DNA of 64,000 nucleotides from Actinoalloteichus caeruleus DSM 43889 (lineage in GTDB: Bacteria > Actinomycetota > Actinomycetes > Mycobacteriales > Pseudonocardiaceae), in contig NZ_AUBJ02000001.1 in assembly GCF_000429185.2 (NCBI RefSeq), positions 5,952,001-6,016,000 of the forward strand. The letters run 5' to 3'. Shown here one piece after another: positions 63,638 to 64,000 of this stretch. The position numbers were made by a program, and so were the translations under genes. Position 1 is the first letter of the stretch, and each line of letters opens with the position of its first letter. The notes under the pieces are model-generated. The model was not told the origin of the DNA, did no database searches, and saw nothing but the letters and a program-made list of their open reading frames with translations.

Positions 63638-64000
63638 TCACTCAGTTGGGGCCGACAGCTGAAGTGCCTCGAATATGGGTTGTGCGGCTGGGTCTCCGGG
63701 GTAGAGTTCACGTGCCTGCCGCATGGCCTCCTGGGCGAGCATGGCGAACGGCAGTTGAGATCGACGAGTTTCCTGCTTCGCTTCCTCGATCCACGGTAGT
63801 GCTGATTCGATATCCCCGGTTCGCAGTGCGGAGATGCCGAGGGTGAATCTGGCTTCGGTCGCGCGCATGGGGCTTTTCTCGGTTCCGTCAGATGCTCGGG
63901 ACAGGTGAATGACTTCGTGCGCGTGCTCCGTCGCCCTTCGATCATCGCCCACCAGGCGGTAGCAGTCCATCGCGTAGAAGTCCCACTTGGTCGGGTCGAT
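63638..64000 (-). CDS. TPR-containing regulator, C-terminal part
   Basis: 121 codons up to the window edge; the N-terminus lies outside. The sequence consists of tetratricopeptide-like helices: DRRATEHAHEVIHLSR, ARFTLGISALRTGDIESALP and LAQEAMRQARELYPGDP. This matches the ligand-binding tail of XRE-TPR regulators such as those that flank NUDIX genes. It is divergent in age from the XRE fragment and may be an intact second copy. Codon use is clearly lower in GC than that of the rest of the window. Confidence 0.75.
   Translation of the reverse strand: MDPTKWDFYAMDCYRLVGDDRRATEHAHEVIHLSRASDGTEKSPMRATEARFTLGISALRTGDIESALPWIEEAKQETRRSQLPFAMLAQEAMRQARELYPGDPAAQPIFEALQLSAPTE

Noticed and set aside
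1-64000. CRISPR arrays, tRNA or rRNA genes, insertion sequences
   Set aside because: No regularly spaced repeats, no tRNA cloverleaf and no rRNA segments were seen by eye, and no transposase motif appears in any real frame; a dedicated scan was not possible.

Overview
This is a high-GC (clearly above 70%) chromosomal stretch from an actinomycete. Family markers support that placement: a mycobacterial/streptomycete-type integration host factor, a ClpC-like ATPase with a UVR-type linker, a Cds1-like cysteine desulfhydrase, DUF742 and roadblock proteins, a MAB_1171c-family membrane protein, F420/PPOX and DUF2867 proteins, frequent GTG starts and U-tract-free GC hairpins as terminators. I cannot fix the genus from the sequence alone.

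Layout. Positions 1-2400 hold the start of a flavin monooxygenase, an orphan roadblock protein and a leftward operon of alternative (zinc-free) ribosomal proteins L28-L33-S14-S18. Positions 2449-4119 run rightward with a degenerate CobW-like protein, L31 type B and L32. Two Zur-like palindromes lie between the two arms, and a His-rich metal-buffer protein closes the region: together a zinc-starvation island. Positions 4885-9112 carry DedA, MerR, CopZ (behind a CsoR-like operator), an SDR-DUF2867 protein and a PPOX protein. Positions 9185-21708 carry an orphan sugar-binding lipoprotein, a secreted M14 peptidase, and an arabinan/arabinoside operon (binding protein, two permeases, two secreted GH43 enzymes, cytoplasmic GH51) ending at an 11-bp-stem hairpin. 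Positions 21958-31584 carry a LysE exporter, an SDR, a SelD-like protein that has lost its catalytic motifs, a two-domain catalase, an mIHF paralogue and a Clp ATPase. Positions 31800-41152 carry cysteine desulfhydrase, a GH36 alpha-galactosidase, a diguanylate cyclase, a three-gene XRE / ImmA-IrrE-like / MAB_1171c module and a DUF742 protein. Positions 41311-46663 carry an MFS exporter, a secreted GH74 enzyme and a Gfo/Idh oxidoreductase. Positions 46910-51255 are a copper island (CopB-type ATPase, two DUF305 lipoproteins, a small membrane protein). Positions 51326-62644 carry a phosphotransferase, an epimerase-like protein, an amidohydrolase, two tandem near-duplicate cytochrome P450s, two TetR regulators, a third P450 and a FAD monooxygenase. 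The right end (62879-64000) is decayed: an XRE fragment and a frameshifted NUDIX gene meeting tail to tail, then the C-terminus of a TPR regulator.

Three themes connect the genes: metal homeostasis (Zur set, His-rich protein, CopZ, CopB/DUF305), plant-polysaccharide use (arabinan, galactosides, xyloglucan), and oxidative tailoring (P450s, flavin monooxygenases).

Three otherwise intact genes (CobW-like, Clp ATPase, alpha-galactosidase) are each broken by one apparently missing base in or next to a G/C run. Sequencing error should be excluded before calling them pseudogenes. The best candidates for something under-described are the XRE/ImmA/MAB_1171c module, the motif-less SelD homologue with its small neighbour, and the P450 pair that shares a sharply bounded, apparently identical core.
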